Source: Actinomadura meyerae
GTDB lineage: Bacteria > Actinomycetota > Actinomycetes > Streptosporangiales > Streptosporangiaceae
Reading direction: 5' to 3'
Assembly: GCF_900188445.1 (NCBI RefSeq)
Contig: NZ_FZOR01000051.1
Span: forward strand, 1-59,198
DNA length: 59,198 bases
Shown: positions 50,080-58,727 of the stretch, one piece after another
Numbering within the stretch: position 1 is the stretch's first letter
How the letters are laid out: each line of letters opens with the position of its first letter
Notes under the pieces: model-generated
Database searches by the model: none
What the model was told of the DNA's origin: nothing
What the model saw: the letters and a program-made list of their open reading frames with translations, nothing else
Position numbers and translations under genes: made by a program

Positions 50080-50597
50080 CTTGGAAACGACCACCGGGTG
50101 GGAGAACCGGTGAAATCTCCCTGGCGGAGCCCGAACACCGACTGTGGGCGCACCGCGACGGTGGCGTTCACCTCCGGGTCCAGGAAATCGACACGATAGC
50201 GGGTCGCGTACTTGGAGTTGACCAGGTCGATGAACCGCTGGAGGTCCTTCTGCTCGGTGAGGATCTCCGCCCGCCCCTCGATGACGACCGGGTTCTCGGC
50301 CTCCTCGGTGGTGACCACGACCCGCGGGTTCGCCCGCAGGTTCACCATCTTGCGGGACGGGACGGCGCTGCTGAACAGCAGGGCCTCGCCCGACCAGGCG
50401 CCCCACACCGGCATCGCGTGCGGGCGTCCGTCCGGCCGGACCGTGCACACCCAGAAGTTGCGCGCCGCGCGCAGCCGCTCCTCGGCCCACGACCAGGGCA
50501 GCAGGCCGCTTCCCTCGTCCGGCCCCTGGATGCCGTAGCCGGGCATGTACGGACGTTCCGCGATGGGCTCCGGTTCCGCGGCGCCGGCATCCGACAT
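50076..50597 (-). CDS. Pyridoxamine-5'-phosphate-oxidase-like (PPOX) family protein
   Basis: A 173-residue split-barrel flavin/F420-binding protein. FWVCTVRPDGRPHAMPVWGA, FSSAVPSRKMVNLRANPRVV and VVIEGRAEILTEQKDLQRFI are typical of the general-stress or F420-dependent PPOX group. It probably reduces an unknown substrate with F420 or FMN. The ATG at 50597 follows GGGAAGGAG. Divergent from the Nif3 gene. Confidence 0.88.
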   Translation of the reverse strand: MSDAGAAEPEPIAERPYMPGYGIQGPDEGSGLLPWSWAEERLRAARNFWVCTVRPDGRPHAMPVWGAWSGEALLFSSAVPSRKMVNLRANPRVVVTTEEAENPVVIEGRAEILTEQKDLQRFIDLVNSKYATRYRVDFLDPEVNATVAVRPQSVFGLRQGDFTGSPTRWSFPS

Positions 50598-50709
50598 GGC
50601 GTTCTCCTTCCCTCGTGCACTGTCCCGTTCATATCGTTACAGACGGCGGCACCTCGCGGTGACGCTCGGTGGCTCGTTGGGAGCGGCTCGGCGCGGTAGC
50701 CTGCGGGAC

Positions 50710-51531
50710 GTGCGCCTATCCCATGTCATCACGGTTCTGGAGGAGCTTTACCCGCCGGCGTGGGCGGAGTCCTGGGACGCCGTCGGGCTGGTCTGCGGAG
50801 ACCCCGACCAGGAGGTCGCCCGGGTCCTGTTCGCGGTCGACCCCGTCGCCGCCGTGATCGACGAGGCGCTGGAGTGGGACGCCGACCTGGTGGTCACCCA
50901 CCACCCCCTGCTGCTGCGCGGTGTCCACTCGGTCGCCGCCACCACGCCCAAGGGCCGGCTGATCCACCGGATGATCACCAACGGGGTCGCGCTGTACACC
51001 GCGCACACCAACGCCGACCGCGCCGATCCGGGCGTGTCGGACGCGCTGGCGCGGGCCGTGGGCCTGACCGGCGGGCTGCGGCCGATGGTCCCCGCCGAGG
51101 ACGACCCGCGCCGCGGCCTCGGCCGGATCGGGGAGCTGGCCGCGCCCGTCCCGCTGCGGGAGTTCACCCGCCGGGCCGCGGCCGGGCTGCCGACCACCGC
51201 CTGGGGCGTCCGCGCGTCCGGCGACCCGGACGCGCTCGTGCGCACCGTCGCCGTCTGCGGCGGCGCCGGCGACTCCCTCCTCGACACCGCGCGCGCCGCC
51301 GGTGTCGACGCCTACCTCACCGCCGACCTGCGGCACCACCCCGCGTCGGAGTTCGCCGAGCACGGCGGGCCCGCCCTCGTGGACGCCGCGCACTGGGCGA
51401 CCGAATGGCCGTGGCTGGCCGACGCCGAGCGCCTGCTCGGCGCGTCCTCCCCCGAAGCGGGCAAGTTGGAGACCAGGGTGTCCACGCTCGTCACCGACGC
51501 GTGGCGCCTTCACGAAGAAGGAGCACTGTGA
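50710..51531 (+). CDS. Nif3-like dinuclear metal centre protein (DUF34)
   Basis: A 273-residue protein of the Nif3/YbgI family. The metal-binding motifs are present: WDAVGLVCGDP, VTHHPLLLRGVHSVA, ALYTAHTNADRADPGVSDAL and a late DAAHWATEW. Proposed roles include GTP cyclohydrolase-like activity and metal handling, without agreement. The GTG at 50710 starts the family N-terminus. It leads an operon with the zinc-ribbon and RNase H genes joined by GTGA overlaps, a conserved actinobacterial order before rnpB. Confidence 0.92.
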   Translation: MRLSHVITVLEELYPPAWAESWDAVGLVCGDPDQEVARVLFAVDPVAAVIDEALEWDADLVVTHHPLLLRGVHSVAATTPKGRLIHRMITNGVALYTAHTNADRADPGVSDALARAVGLTGGLRPMVPAEDDPRRGLGRIGELAAPVPLREFTRRAAAGLPTTAWGVRASGDPDALVRTVAVCGGAGDSLLDTARAAGVDAYLTADLRHHPASEFAEHGGPALVDAAHWATEWPWLADAERLLGASSPEAGKLETRVSTLVTDAWRLHEEGAL

Positions 51532-52271
51532 AAGCCGCACCGCAAGCCCAGCTTCGACTGCTCGACCTGCAGGAGCTCGACAGCTCGCTGGACCGGCTGG
51601 CGCACCGCCGCCGGACGCTGCCCGAGCTGGCGGAGATCGAGCGGCTGGAGGGGCGACTCACCGAGCTGCGCGACGCGATCGTCGCGGCCGAGACCGAGCT
51701 CGGCGACCTGCAGCGGGAGCAGAGGAAGGCCGAGCAGGACGTCGACCAGGTCCGCACCCGCGCCGACCGCGACCAGAAGCGGCTCGACTCCGGCCAGGTG
51801 ACCTCCGCCAAGGACCTCAGCAGCCTGCAGGCGGAGATCGAGTCGCTGCACCGCCGCCAGTCCGACCTGGAGGAGGTCGTGCTGGAGATCATGGAGCGGA
51901 CGGAGGAGGCCGAGGGGCGCGTCGCCGCGCTCCGCGCCGACCAGGCCGCCGCCCAGGAGGAGCTGGCCGGGCTCAGCGAGCGGCGCGACGCCGCGCAGCG
52001 CGAGATCGACGAGGAGGCGGGGACGACCAGTACCGCGCGCACCGCCGTCGCCAAGGACATCCCGGACGACCTGCTCGCCCTCTACGAGAAGCTGCGCGGC
52101 CAGTTCGGCGGCGTGGGCGCGGCCAAGCTGTTCCGCGGCGCCTGCCAGGGCTGCCACCTGGCCCTGAACACCGTCGACCTGAACAACATCAGGGCCGCCG
52201 CCGAGGACGAGGTCGTCCGCTGCGAGGAGTGCCGCCGCATCCTCATCCGCACCCCCGAGTCGGGCCTGTGA
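51528..52271 (+). CDS. Coiled-coil zinc-ribbon protein (CT398/DUF164-like)
   Basis: A 247-residue protein. Residues about 25-190 form a long heptad coiled-coil hairpin (LEGRLTELRDAIVAAETELG, LQAEIESLHRRQSDLEEVVL), and the C-terminus carries a C4 zinc ribbon (GACQGCHLALN ... VRCEECRRIL). Related CT398/HP0958 proteins act as tethers or RNA-related chaperones. The GTG at 51528 overlaps the Nif3 stop, and the RNase H gene overlaps its own stop. Confidence 0.9.
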   Translation: MKAAPQAQLRLLDLQELDSSLDRLAHRRRTLPELAEIERLEGRLTELRDAIVAAETELGDLQREQRKAEQDVDQVRTRADRDQKRLDSGQVTSAKDLSSLQAEIESLHRRQSDLEEVVLEIMERTEEAEGRVAALRADQAAAQEELAGLSERRDAAQREIDEEAGTTSTARTAVAKDIPDDLLALYEKLRGQFGGVGAAKLFRGACQGCHLALNTVDLNNIRAAAEDEVVRCEECRRILIRTPESGL

Positions 52272-53398
52272 GCGCAGCCGCGGGAGGGCGCGGGGCCGCG
52301 GGCTCGCGCAAGCTGGTCGTCGAGGCGGACGGGGGCTCGCGCGGCAACCCGGGCCCCGCCGGGTACGGGGCCCTCGTCCGGGACGCGCTGACCGGCGAGG
52401 TCCTCGCCGAGGTGGCCGAGTCGATCGGGCACGCCACCAACAACGTCGCCGAGTACCGGGGCCTGATCGCCGGGCTGGCGGCGGCGGCGGACCTCGACCC
52501 GTCCGCCCGCGTCGAGGTCCGGATGGACTCCAAGCTCGTCGTGGAGCAGATGTCCGGCCGCTGGAAGATCAAGCACCCGGACATGGTGCCGCTGGCGCTG
52601 CGCGCGAAGGAGCTGGCCGCCGGGCTCGGCTCGGTGTCCTACGGCTGGATCCCGCGCAACCGCAACGCGCACGCCGACCGGCTGGCGAACGAGGCGATGG
52701 ACGCCGCCGCCCGCGGCGAGCACTGGGTCCGCAAGGTCGAGGAGTCGCCGGGGGCGCCGGAGCCGCCGCCGCGGCGCCCGTCGTCCGCCCCGACGACCAC
52801 GGTCCTGCTGCGCCACGGCGAGACGCCGCTGTCGGTGGAGAAGCGCTTCGCCGGCACCGGCGACGTCCCGCTCACCCCGAACGGCCTCGCCCAGGCCCGC
52901 TCCGCCGCCCTCGCCCTCAAGGACCGCGGGCTCGACGCGATCGTCACCTCGCCCCTGGCCCGCTGCCGCGACACGGCCGCCGAGGTCGCCGCCGTCACCG
53001 GGCTGGACGTCCGGGTCGAGGACGGCTTCCGGGAGACCGACTTCGGCGAGTGGGAGGGCCTCACGTTCGCCGAGGCGGGCAAGGGGTGGCCCGCCGAGAT
53101 GAAGGCGTGGCTGGCCGACCCCGAGGCGGCGCCGCCGGGCGGGGAGAGCTTCGCCCAGGTGTCCCGCCGCGTCCGGACCGCCCTGGACAAGCTCAAGGTC
53201 CGCTACCGCGAGCAGACGGTCCTGGTGGTCTCGCACGTCACCCCCATCAAGCTCCTGGTGAAGGACGCCCTGGGCGCCCCCATGGCGTCCCTCTACCGCA
53301 TGCACCTGGACGTGGCGGCCCTGTCGACCGTCGACTGGTACGCCGACGGCCCCGCGACCCTCCGCGCGTTCAACGACGTCCACCACCTCCCCTCCTGA
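52268..53398 (+). CDS. Bifunctional RNase HI / histidine phosphatase
   Basis: A 376-residue fusion like mycobacterial Rv2228c. Residues about 15-150 are an RNase H domain: VEADGGSRGNPGPAGYGALV (first Asp), NNVAEYRGLIAGL (Glu), VRMDSKLVVEQM (Asp) and RNRNAHADRLAN. Residues about 175-376 are a histidine phosphatase: TTTVLLRHGETPLSVEKRFA (catalytic RHG), LARCRDTAAEVA and VLVVSHVTPIKLLV. The second half is related to CobC-type phosphatases. The GTG at 52268 overlaps the previous stop. rnpB follows after 45 bp. Confidence 0.95.
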   Translation: MSAAAGGRGAAGSRKLVVEADGGSRGNPGPAGYGALVRDALTGEVLAEVAESIGHATNNVAEYRGLIAGLAAAADLDPSARVEVRMDSKLVVEQMSGRWKIKHPDMVPLALRAKELAAGLGSVSYGWIPRNRNAHADRLANEAMDAAARGEHWVRKVEESPGAPEPPPRRPSSAPTTTVLLRHGETPLSVEKRFAGTGDVPLTPNGLAQARSAALALKDRGLDAIVTSPLARCRDTAAEVAAVTGLDVRVEDGFRETDFGEWEGLTFAEAGKGWPAEMKAWLADPEAAPPGGESFAQVSRRVRTALDKLKVRYREQTVLVVSHVTPIKLLVKDALGAPMASLYRMHLDVAALSTVDWYADGPATLRAFNDVHHLPS

Positions 53399-53443
53399 GC
53401 CGGGGAACAAGGGGTTCGCGTGAACCGCTAACCTTGGTGGGAC

Positions 53444-53848
53444 GGCGGACGAGCCGGCCGGACGGCCGCGTCGGGGAGCGATCCCCGTCGAGGAAAGTCC
53501 GGGCTCCACAGGGCAGGGTGGTCGGTAACGCCGACCCGGGGTGACCCGCGGGACAGTGCCACAGAGAACAGACCGCCACCGGTCCGCCGGTGGTAAGGGT
53601 GAAACGGTGAGGTAAGAGCTCACCAGCGCCCACGGTGACGTGGGCGGCTCGGTAAACCCCACCCGGAGCAAGGTCAAGAAGGGGCCCCGCAAGAGGCCCC
53701 GCGCAGGTGCCTGAGGGCGGCCCGCCCGAGCCTGCGGGTAGACCGCTGGAGGCCGCCGGCAACGGCGGTCCGAGATGGATGGCCGTCACCCGCCGCCCCG
53801 CAAGGGACGGCGGGCACAGAACCCGGCTTACAGGCCGACTCGTCCGCC
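53444..53848 (+). ncRNA. rnpB: RNase P RNA, type A
   Basis: The catalytic RNA of RNase P, which trims tRNA 5' leaders. The ends pair as P1: GGCGGACGAG (53444-53453) with CTCGTCCGCC (53839-53848). The conserved core is visible: GAGGAAAGTCCGGGCTCCAC near the 5' end, ACAGAGAACAGACCGCC, GGTAAGGGTGAAACGGTG, and ACAGAACCCGGCTTACAGGC near the 3' end. At about 405 nt it is normal for actinobacteria. Its 3' end borders an integrative element whose integrase is 29 bp away. Confidence 0.97.
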
Positions 53849-53876
53849 GCTACCTCTCTCACCTGTGGTTCCGCCA

Positions 53877-55040
53877 TCACGACTCGGCGGAGTTCCGCTG
53901 TGGTTCCGTCCGCGCTTCGTCGAGCAGGCTCTCTATCGCCCCGCGGCCAATCTCTTCGTCGTCCGGGAACAAGTGGCCGTAGGTGTCCCACGTCTCGGCC
54001 ATCGTGGCGTGCCCCAGGCGGGACTGGACGACCTTCGGGTTCAGGTTCGCTCGGATGAGCCCGGACGCGTAGAAGTGGCGCAAGTCGTGGAACCGCGTCC
54101 CCTCCGGCAGGCCGGCCGCCGCGACCGCCTCGCGCCAACAGGTGTTGAACGACTTGCGCTGAGCGATGCGGCCGCACCGGTTCGTCACGAGCACGTCCTC
54201 TGGCCCGGCCCGCCACCCCGGCCGCTGCATGTGTCGCGTGATCTCGGCGAGGATCAGGTCGTCGGCGGGGACGCGGCGCCGGGACGCCTTCGTCTTGAGC
54301 TCGACCAGCTGCCCGCCCTGGGCCTGCTGCTCGATGCGGACGACGCGCCGCAGGAAGTCGATGCGCGGCACCGTGAGGCCGAGCGCCTCGCCCTCGCGCA
54401 GGCCGAGCCCGGCGCCGAGCCACACCGTGACGCGGTACCGCTCGGTGATGGCGTCCGCCAGGGCGAGGACGTCGGCCGCCGCCATCGGCACGACGACGCG
54501 CGGCTCTACGCGCGGCAGCGGCACCCGCGCGCACGGGTTCGACGGGATCATCCCGTCATCGACGGCCGATTGCAGGAGGGACCGGAGGACGGCGAACACG
54601 GTGTGCACGGTGGACGGCGCCAGCTTGTCGGCAAGCAGGCCGACGAACGCCTTCATGTCGGAGCGCTGCAACTCGCCGAGCCGGCGTCCGCCGAACATCG
54701 GGAGTATGTGCGTCCGCAGATGGCTGCCGTAGGTGTCGGCCGAGTTGGGCCGTAGGTGCACCTGGGCGGGCAGCCATTTGCCGGTGGCGTAGTCCTCCAG
54801 CGTCACCCGGCCGCGCTTCTGGTCGACGTACACGCCGCGCAGCCGGTCGGCCTCCTGAGCGGTCGCGTGCGCCTGTGCGTGCGCCTTGACCCTGAACGCC
54901 TTCGTCTCCTCCTTGCCGGACGACCCCACCCAGCACGCGAGCCACCGGGCCGCCCGCGGGTTCCCGCCGTTGTCCGGGTGCCGCTTCGTCTTGCGCTTCG
55001 GCTCACCGGACGTCCACCAGAGATCCCGGACGCGCGCCAC
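53877..55040 (-). CDS. int: Tyrosine site-specific integrase
   Basis: A 387-residue phage/AICE-type integrase. The SAM-like core-binding domain covers about 75-165, and the catalytic domain has Arg215 (GLGLREGEALGL), His318 and Arg321 (FHDLRHFYAS), His344 (RLGHATMAET) and the nucleophile Tyr354 (DTYGHLFPD), so all residues needed for recombination are present. The GTG at 55040 was chosen because it lies just after the XRE stop; the frame opens earlier. It is transcribed toward the rnpB attachment site. Confidence 0.93.
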   Translation of the reverse strand: MARVRDLWWTSGEPKRKTKRHPDNGGNPRAARWLACWVGSSGKEETKAFRVKAHAQAHATAQEADRLRGVYVDQKRGRVTLEDYATGKWLPAQVHLRPNSADTYGSHLRTHILPMFGGRRLGELQRSDMKAFVGLLADKLAPSTVHTVFAVLRSLLQSAVDDGMIPSNPCARVPLPRVEPRVVVPMAAADVLALADAITERYRVTVWLGAGLGLREGEALGLTVPRIDFLRRVVRIEQQAQGGQLVELKTKASRRRVPADDLILAEITRHMQRPGWRAGPEDVLVTNRCGRIAQRKSFNTCWREAVAAAGLPEGTRFHDLRHFYASGLIRANLNPKVVQSRLGHATMAETWDTYGHLFPDDEEIGRGAIESLLDEARTEPQRNSAES

Positions 55041-55042
55041 GG

Positions 55043-55645
55043 TCAGCCGTCCTCTGCCTGGACGGGCACCTCGTCCGGGTGCTGTAGCCAGCCCTCGGCG
55101 CGCATGAGGTCGAGCCACTGGGGCGGGACGGCCGGCGGCACGATGCCAGCCGACACCATGGCATCGATGACGCGCGCCAGCTCCCGCACGGACGCGTTGA
55201 ACGGCGCTGGGTCGGCGCTGATCTCTCGACGTGCCGCCTCGCGGAAGTAGGTGAAGAACGCGCGGTGCTGCTGAACGGGACCGACCGTCTCGCGCCACCG
55301 GCGGCGCCGCTCGCGGTCGGTCGGCTCGTCCTCTCCCGAGACCCAGAGCAGGGCTTCCCACGAGCGCATCGTGAGCTTGGGCGTGATCTCCAGGTCGGTG
55401 TGTCCGTCGAGCGGGATGAACAGCAGGACCGGCGGGACGTCGAGCGCGCGGGCGAGGACGAGCAGCTCCTCGACCGTGACCATGCCTCGCCGGCCGTTCT
55501 CCAGGTTGGTGATGGCCTGCCGCTTAAGGTCCGGCATCCCCAGCTCGGCGCACCGGTCCGCGAGGGCCTGCGCGCTCATCTCGCGCCGTGCCCGTAGTTC
55601 CCGCAGCCGTCTGCTGATCACCTGTGTGGGCGTGAGTTGTTCCAT
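55043..55645 (-). CDS. XRE-family regulator of the element
   Basis: A 200-residue protein with a Cro/C1 helix-turn-helix at residues 10-65 (ISRRLRELRARREMSAQALA, RQAITNLENGRRGMVTVEEL). The remainder (about 80-200) has LTMRSWEALLWVSGEDEP and a helical region of unknown role. It is probably the maintenance repressor of the element. The ATG at 55645 has almost no ribosome site and may be leaderless. The integrase start is 2 bp beyond its stop, so the two are co-transcribed. Divergent from the excisionase. Confidence 0.85.
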   Translation of the reverse strand: MEQLTPTQVISRRLRELRARREMSAQALADRCAELGMPDLKRQAITNLENGRRGMVTVEELLVLARALDVPPVLLFIPLDGHTDLEITPKLTMRSWEALLWVSGEDEPTDRERRRRWRETVGPVQQHRAFFTYFREAARREISADPAPFNASVRELARVIDAMVSAGIVPPAVPPQWLDLMRAEGWLQHPDEVPVQAEDG

Positions 55646-55749
55646 AGCCGCACAGCTTAAGCGATGAATTGACAAGCGACCACGGATGTCGGCAGTCTGG
55701 GGATGTCGATCTCGCGCACTACTTGTGCATGAGATGAACAGGAGTGATC

Positions 55750-55944
55750 GTGTCCGAGAAGCACCTGAGCCCCCAGGAGTTCGCCGACCGTGAGGGCGTG
55801 CCCCTGGAGACCGTCTACCAGTGGAACAGCCGCGGCACCGGTCCGCGGTACATGAAGATCGGCCGCCACGTCCGCTACAAGCTGGCCGACGTGATCGCGT
55901 GGGAGAACGCCCGGTACGCCGAGACGGGCGGGACGGCCGCCTGA
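55750..55944 (+). CDS. xis: Excisionase, MerR-type helix-turn-helix (Xis)
   Basis: A 64-residue protein with a single winged helix: SEKHLSPQEFADREGVPLET followed by VYQWNSRGTGPRYMKIGRHV and YKLADVIAWEN, the standard AICE/phage Xis pattern. It helps the integrase excise the element. The GTG at 55750 was chosen because AGGAG lies 5 nt upstream; a GTG at 55744 would sit in the ribosome site. The next gene starts in its stop (TGATG). Confidence 0.9.
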   Translation: MSEKHLSPQEFADREGVPLETVYQWNSRGTGPRYMKIGRHVRYKLADVIAWENARYAETGGTAA

Positions 55945-56240
55945 TGACGACCAACGAGAGCGCCCCCGGCTGCGGGACCGGGGGCGCTGGGGACGAGCAG
56001 GCGGCGGGCCGGGTCGTCGGTGCCAGCATACGCCGCTACCCCGTGGCGTACGCGTCGCTCTACGCCCCGGCCGGCCGCCGCCGCTGCTGGTGGTTCGCCA
56101 TCCGGTGCCCGCACTGCAACGCCGGTCACTTCGGCCGCCTGCGGGACCGTGACGCGCTCGACGGCGTCCGCCGCGCCGGGTGCGGCCGACTCGTGTGGGT
56201 CGTGGTCGCCCGCACCTACGGAACGGAGCGCGCCGCGTGA
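55944..56240 (+). CDS. Hypothetical AICE protein with a zinc-finger-like motif
   Basis: A 98-residue protein. The second half holds WWFAIRCPHCNAGHFGRLRD and a later VRRAGCGRLVWVVVART, that is, a CxxC pair plus an isolated cysteine and histidine that may bind zinc. The N-terminal 35 residues are Gly/Ala-rich. Such proteins are frequent between xis and rep in actinomycete elements, and their function is unknown. The ATG overlaps the xis stop and the rep GTG overlaps this stop. Confidence 0.7.
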   Translation: MTTNESAPGCGTGGAGDEQAAGRVVGASIRRYPVAYASLYAPAGRRRCWWFAIRCPHCNAGHFGRLRDRDALDGVRRAGCGRLVWVVVARTYGTERAA

Positions 56241-58369
56241 CGGCTCTTGAGAAGGTGCTCGACGCGCTGCGCGAAGCCGGGCACCCGGTCACCCGGTCCG
56301 GCGACGGCTGGCGCTCGACCTGCCCCGCGCACGACGGCGAGAACCGGACCGCCCTCGCGATCGACCCCGGCCGCGATGGGGTCCTGATGTTCTGCCACGC
56401 GGACATCACGTGCAAGCCCGAGGTGATCGCGAGGGCTCTCGGCCTCACCGTGCGAGACCTGTTCGACCAGCCGAAGACCGGCGACCCCCGCCGCGCCGAG
56501 CTCGTCGCGACGTACGACTACGTCGACGAGAACGGCGAACTGCTCTACCAGGTGTGCCGGTACAGCCCGAAGACCTTCCGGCAGCGTCGGCCGGACGGTC
56601 CCGGCCGCTGGACATGGAGCGTCAAGGGCGTGCGGCAGATCCTCTACCGGCTGCCCGCCGTCCTCCAGGCCGCCGCCGCCGGGCAGACCGTCTACGTCGT
56701 CGAGGGCGAGAAGGACGTCCACGCGGTCGAGAAGGCGGGCGCCGTCGCCACGTGCAACGCGGGAGGTGCGGGGAAGTGGCGTGCCAAGTACGCCGGGCCC
56801 CTGACCGGCGCGCACGTCGTCATCGTCGCCGACAAGGACGCCCCCGGCCGTACGCACGCACGGCAGGTCAAGGCCAGTCTCGACGGCCGCGCCGCCTCCG
56901 TGCGCGTCGTCCAGGCCGTCGTCGGCAAGGACGTCGCCGACCACCTGGCCGCCGGGCGCACCCTCGACGAGTTGGCGCCGCTCGACGACGGGCAGGCCGT
57001 GCCGGACGAGCAGGACACGCCGGGCGCCCGGCGTGTCCGGTCTCAGCCCCTCACGCAGATCACCCGGCGTCGCCGTCAGTACCTGTGGGAGCACCGCCTT
57101 CCGCTCGGTGAGGTCACGCTCTGGGTCGGGCACGCGGGCATCGGCAAGTCACAGGCGGCCGTCTGGCTCGCCGCGCGAGTCTCCCGCGGGGAACTGCCCG
57201 GAGAGCTGTACGGGACGCCTACCCCCGTCCTGTACCTCGGCACAGAGGACTCCTGGGAGTACACCCTCGCGCCCCGGTTCGACGCGGCCGGCGCCGACTC
57301 CGAGCGGGTCTTCCGGCTGTACGTCGAGAACGAGCACGGGGACGAGGAGATCGTCAGTCTCGCCGTCGACCTGGACACCCTGCGCGAGGAGATCCGGGCG
57401 ACGGGCGCGCGGCTGGTTGTCCTGGACGCGCTGCTGTCGACGTTCGGGAGCGCCAAGCTCACCGAGCAGGGCACCGTACGGCGTCACCTGGAACCGCTGG
57501 CCCGGCTCGCCCAGGAGTTGGGGATCGCCGTCGTGGGAGTCGCCCACTTCCGCAAGGCGAGCGACTCCAACCCGCTGCACATGATCGCCGGGTCGTCGGA
57601 GTTCGGTCAGGTCGTCCGCTCCGCCATCGGGTTCGCCCCCGACAAGGACGCCGATGACGGGTCGTGCATCCTCTCCCTGATCAAGACCAACCTCGCGCCG
57701 TCCAGCCTGCCGAGCCTGCGGTACATCGTCGAGCCGTGCGGCGTCCAGACCGACGAGGGACTCACCGACGTGGGCCGGTTCGTGCTCCTGGGCGAGACCG
57801 AGCAGAGCATCGAGGACGTGCTCAACCGGGAGCACACCACGGCCGAGCAGCGCAGCGAAGTCGAGCAGGCCGCCGAGTGGCTGCTGAGCTTCCTGGAGTC
57901 CCAGAAGGACGGTTGGGAGGCGCCGCGCGCCGAGGTGGTCAAGGCCGCAGGCAAGGAAGGCTTCACGCTCCCCACGCTGAACCGTGCGAAGGTCCGCGCG
58001 AAGGTCCGCCACAAGTCCGGCGGCTTCCCCAAGACGACCATCTGGATCCACCCCGAATTCGCTACCGATAGTGACGATGCCCAGTCATCTCACCCCCGTG
58101 AGACGACTGCTGAGACGACTGGGGGTGAGACGACTGGAGACGACTGGACTGACCAGCAGAAACAGCCCGACGAAGAGTCATCGGCCCCTCAGTCGTCTCA
58201 GAGACACGTGTCTGAGACGACTGAGGGCGCGAGCGACGGGCCCACCGGAGAGCCCATTACGCACAGTGACAAGTGTGCCGTGCCCGACTGCCCCGCCGCA
58301 CCCCGCCGTTCGTGCTGGACGTGCGCCGACCACATGGCCCGCGAGGACGAGTTCACGGAGGCGGCATGA
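56237..58369 (+). CDS. Replication protein: primase-type zinc finger, TOPRIM-like and RepA-like helicase domains
   Basis: A 710-residue protein. Residues about 25-70 form a CHC2-like zinc finger (STCPAHDG, FCHADITCKPEVIARALGL); about 150-240 resemble TOPRIM (VYVVEGEKDVHAVEKAG, VVIVADKDAPGRTHARQVKA); about 280-490 a RecA/RepA-type ATPase with Walker A GHAGIGKSQAAVWLA (Lys304) and Walker B RLVVLDALLSTFG. It could prime and unwind DNA for element replication. The C-terminal 100 residues are low-complexity with repeated ETT, encoded by iteron-like DNA. The GTG at 56237 overlaps the previous stop; the next ATG overlaps this stop. Confidence 0.85.
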   Translation: MTALEKVLDALREAGHPVTRSGDGWRSTCPAHDGENRTALAIDPGRDGVLMFCHADITCKPEVIARALGLTVRDLFDQPKTGDPRRAELVATYDYVDENGELLYQVCRYSPKTFRQRRPDGPGRWTWSVKGVRQILYRLPAVLQAAAAGQTVYVVEGEKDVHAVEKAGAVATCNAGGAGKWRAKYAGPLTGAHVVIVADKDAPGRTHARQVKASLDGRAASVRVVQAVVGKDVADHLAAGRTLDELAPLDDGQAVPDEQDTPGARRVRSQPLTQITRRRRQYLWEHRLPLGEVTLWVGHAGIGKSQAAVWLAARVSRGELPGELYGTPTPVLYLGTEDSWEYTLAPRFDAAGADSERVFRLYVENEHGDEEIVSLAVDLDTLREEIRATGARLVVLDALLSTFGSAKLTEQGTVRRHLEPLARLAQELGIAVVGVAHFRKASDSNPLHMIAGSSEFGQVVRSAIGFAPDKDADDGSCILSLIKTNLAPSSLPSLRYIVEPCGVQTDEGLTDVGRFVLLGETEQSIEDVLNREHTTAEQRSEVEQAAEWLLSFLESQKDGWEAPRAEVVKAAGKEGFTLPTLNRAKVRAKVRHKSGGFPKTTIWIHPEFATDSDDAQSSHPRETTAETTGGETTGDDWTDQQKQPDEESSAPQSSQRHVSETTEGASDGPTGEPITHSDKCAVPDCPAAPRRSCWTCADHMAREDEFTEAA
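58082..58226. repeat. Iteron-like GAGACGACTG repeats and a long palindrome in rep
   Basis: GAGACGACTG occurs at 58100-58109, 58112-58121, 58127-58136, 58137-58146 and 58214-58223. Its complement CAGTCGTCTC is at 58190-58199, with a degenerate copy at 58082-58091. CCTCAGTCGTCTCAG (58187-58201) and CTGAGACGACTGAGG (58212-58226) are perfect arms around a 10-bp centre containing ACACGTGT. Candidate replication origin or Rep operator. Confidence 0.75.
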
Positions 58370-58551
58370 CGTCCGGCGACCGCGCGTCCGCCGACCTGCG
58401 CGAGGCCGTCGAGCGGCGCCTCGCCGAGCGGATCGAGCGGGCTCGCGAGCGACGTGCGGCGCGGGGGCGTGCACGTCGCGAGAAGCAAGCACGCCGAGAC
58501 GCCGGGCTGCGGGCCCGGCACCGCCGGAAGCTGAACCGAGAGAGGAACTGA
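58366..58551 (+). CDS. Small basic coiled-coil protein
   Basis: A 61-residue, very basic helical protein (DLREAVERRLAERIERARER, RAARGRARREKQARRDAGLR) without cysteines. The ATG overlaps the rep stop (ATGA), so translation is coupled. It may bind nucleic acid. Common as a small accessory gene in actinomycete elements, function unknown. Confidence 0.6.
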   Translation: MTSGDRASADLREAVERRLAERIERARERRAARGRARREKQARRDAGLRARHRRKLNRERN

Positions 58552-58553
58552 CG

Positions 58554-58727
58554 ATGACCGCCCAGACCGAGCGCAGCTCGATGTCCACGCACTGCGCGGA
58601 CTGCAAGCGCCCACTGCTGCTGCGCCGCCCCGGCCGGACGCACTGCGAAGCGTGCCGGCCCACGATGCTCGCCTCAGCGGAGGCCTTGTACCGCAGACTC
58701 TCCACCACCCAGGAGGACCGGACATGA
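58554..58727 (+). CDS. Small C4 zinc-finger protein
   Basis: A 57-residue protein with two CxxC pairs (STHCADCKRPLLLRRPG and RTHCEACRPTMLASAE), forming a likely single zinc finger, then a short helix. The ATG at 58554 follows AGAGGAAC. Its stop overlaps the next ATG. Function unknown. Confidence 0.65.
   Translation: MTAQTERSSMSTHCADCKRPLLLRRPGRTHCEACRPTMLASAEALYRRLSTTQEDRT

Noticed and set aside
53401..53850. Short frames in the rnpB region on both strands
   Set aside because: The stretch is explained by the RNase P RNA, with pairing ends and conserved core motifs.
58082..58226. CRISPR array
   Set aside because: The 10-bp repeats have 2-5-bp or no spacers and lie in a coding frame; no Cas genes are present.
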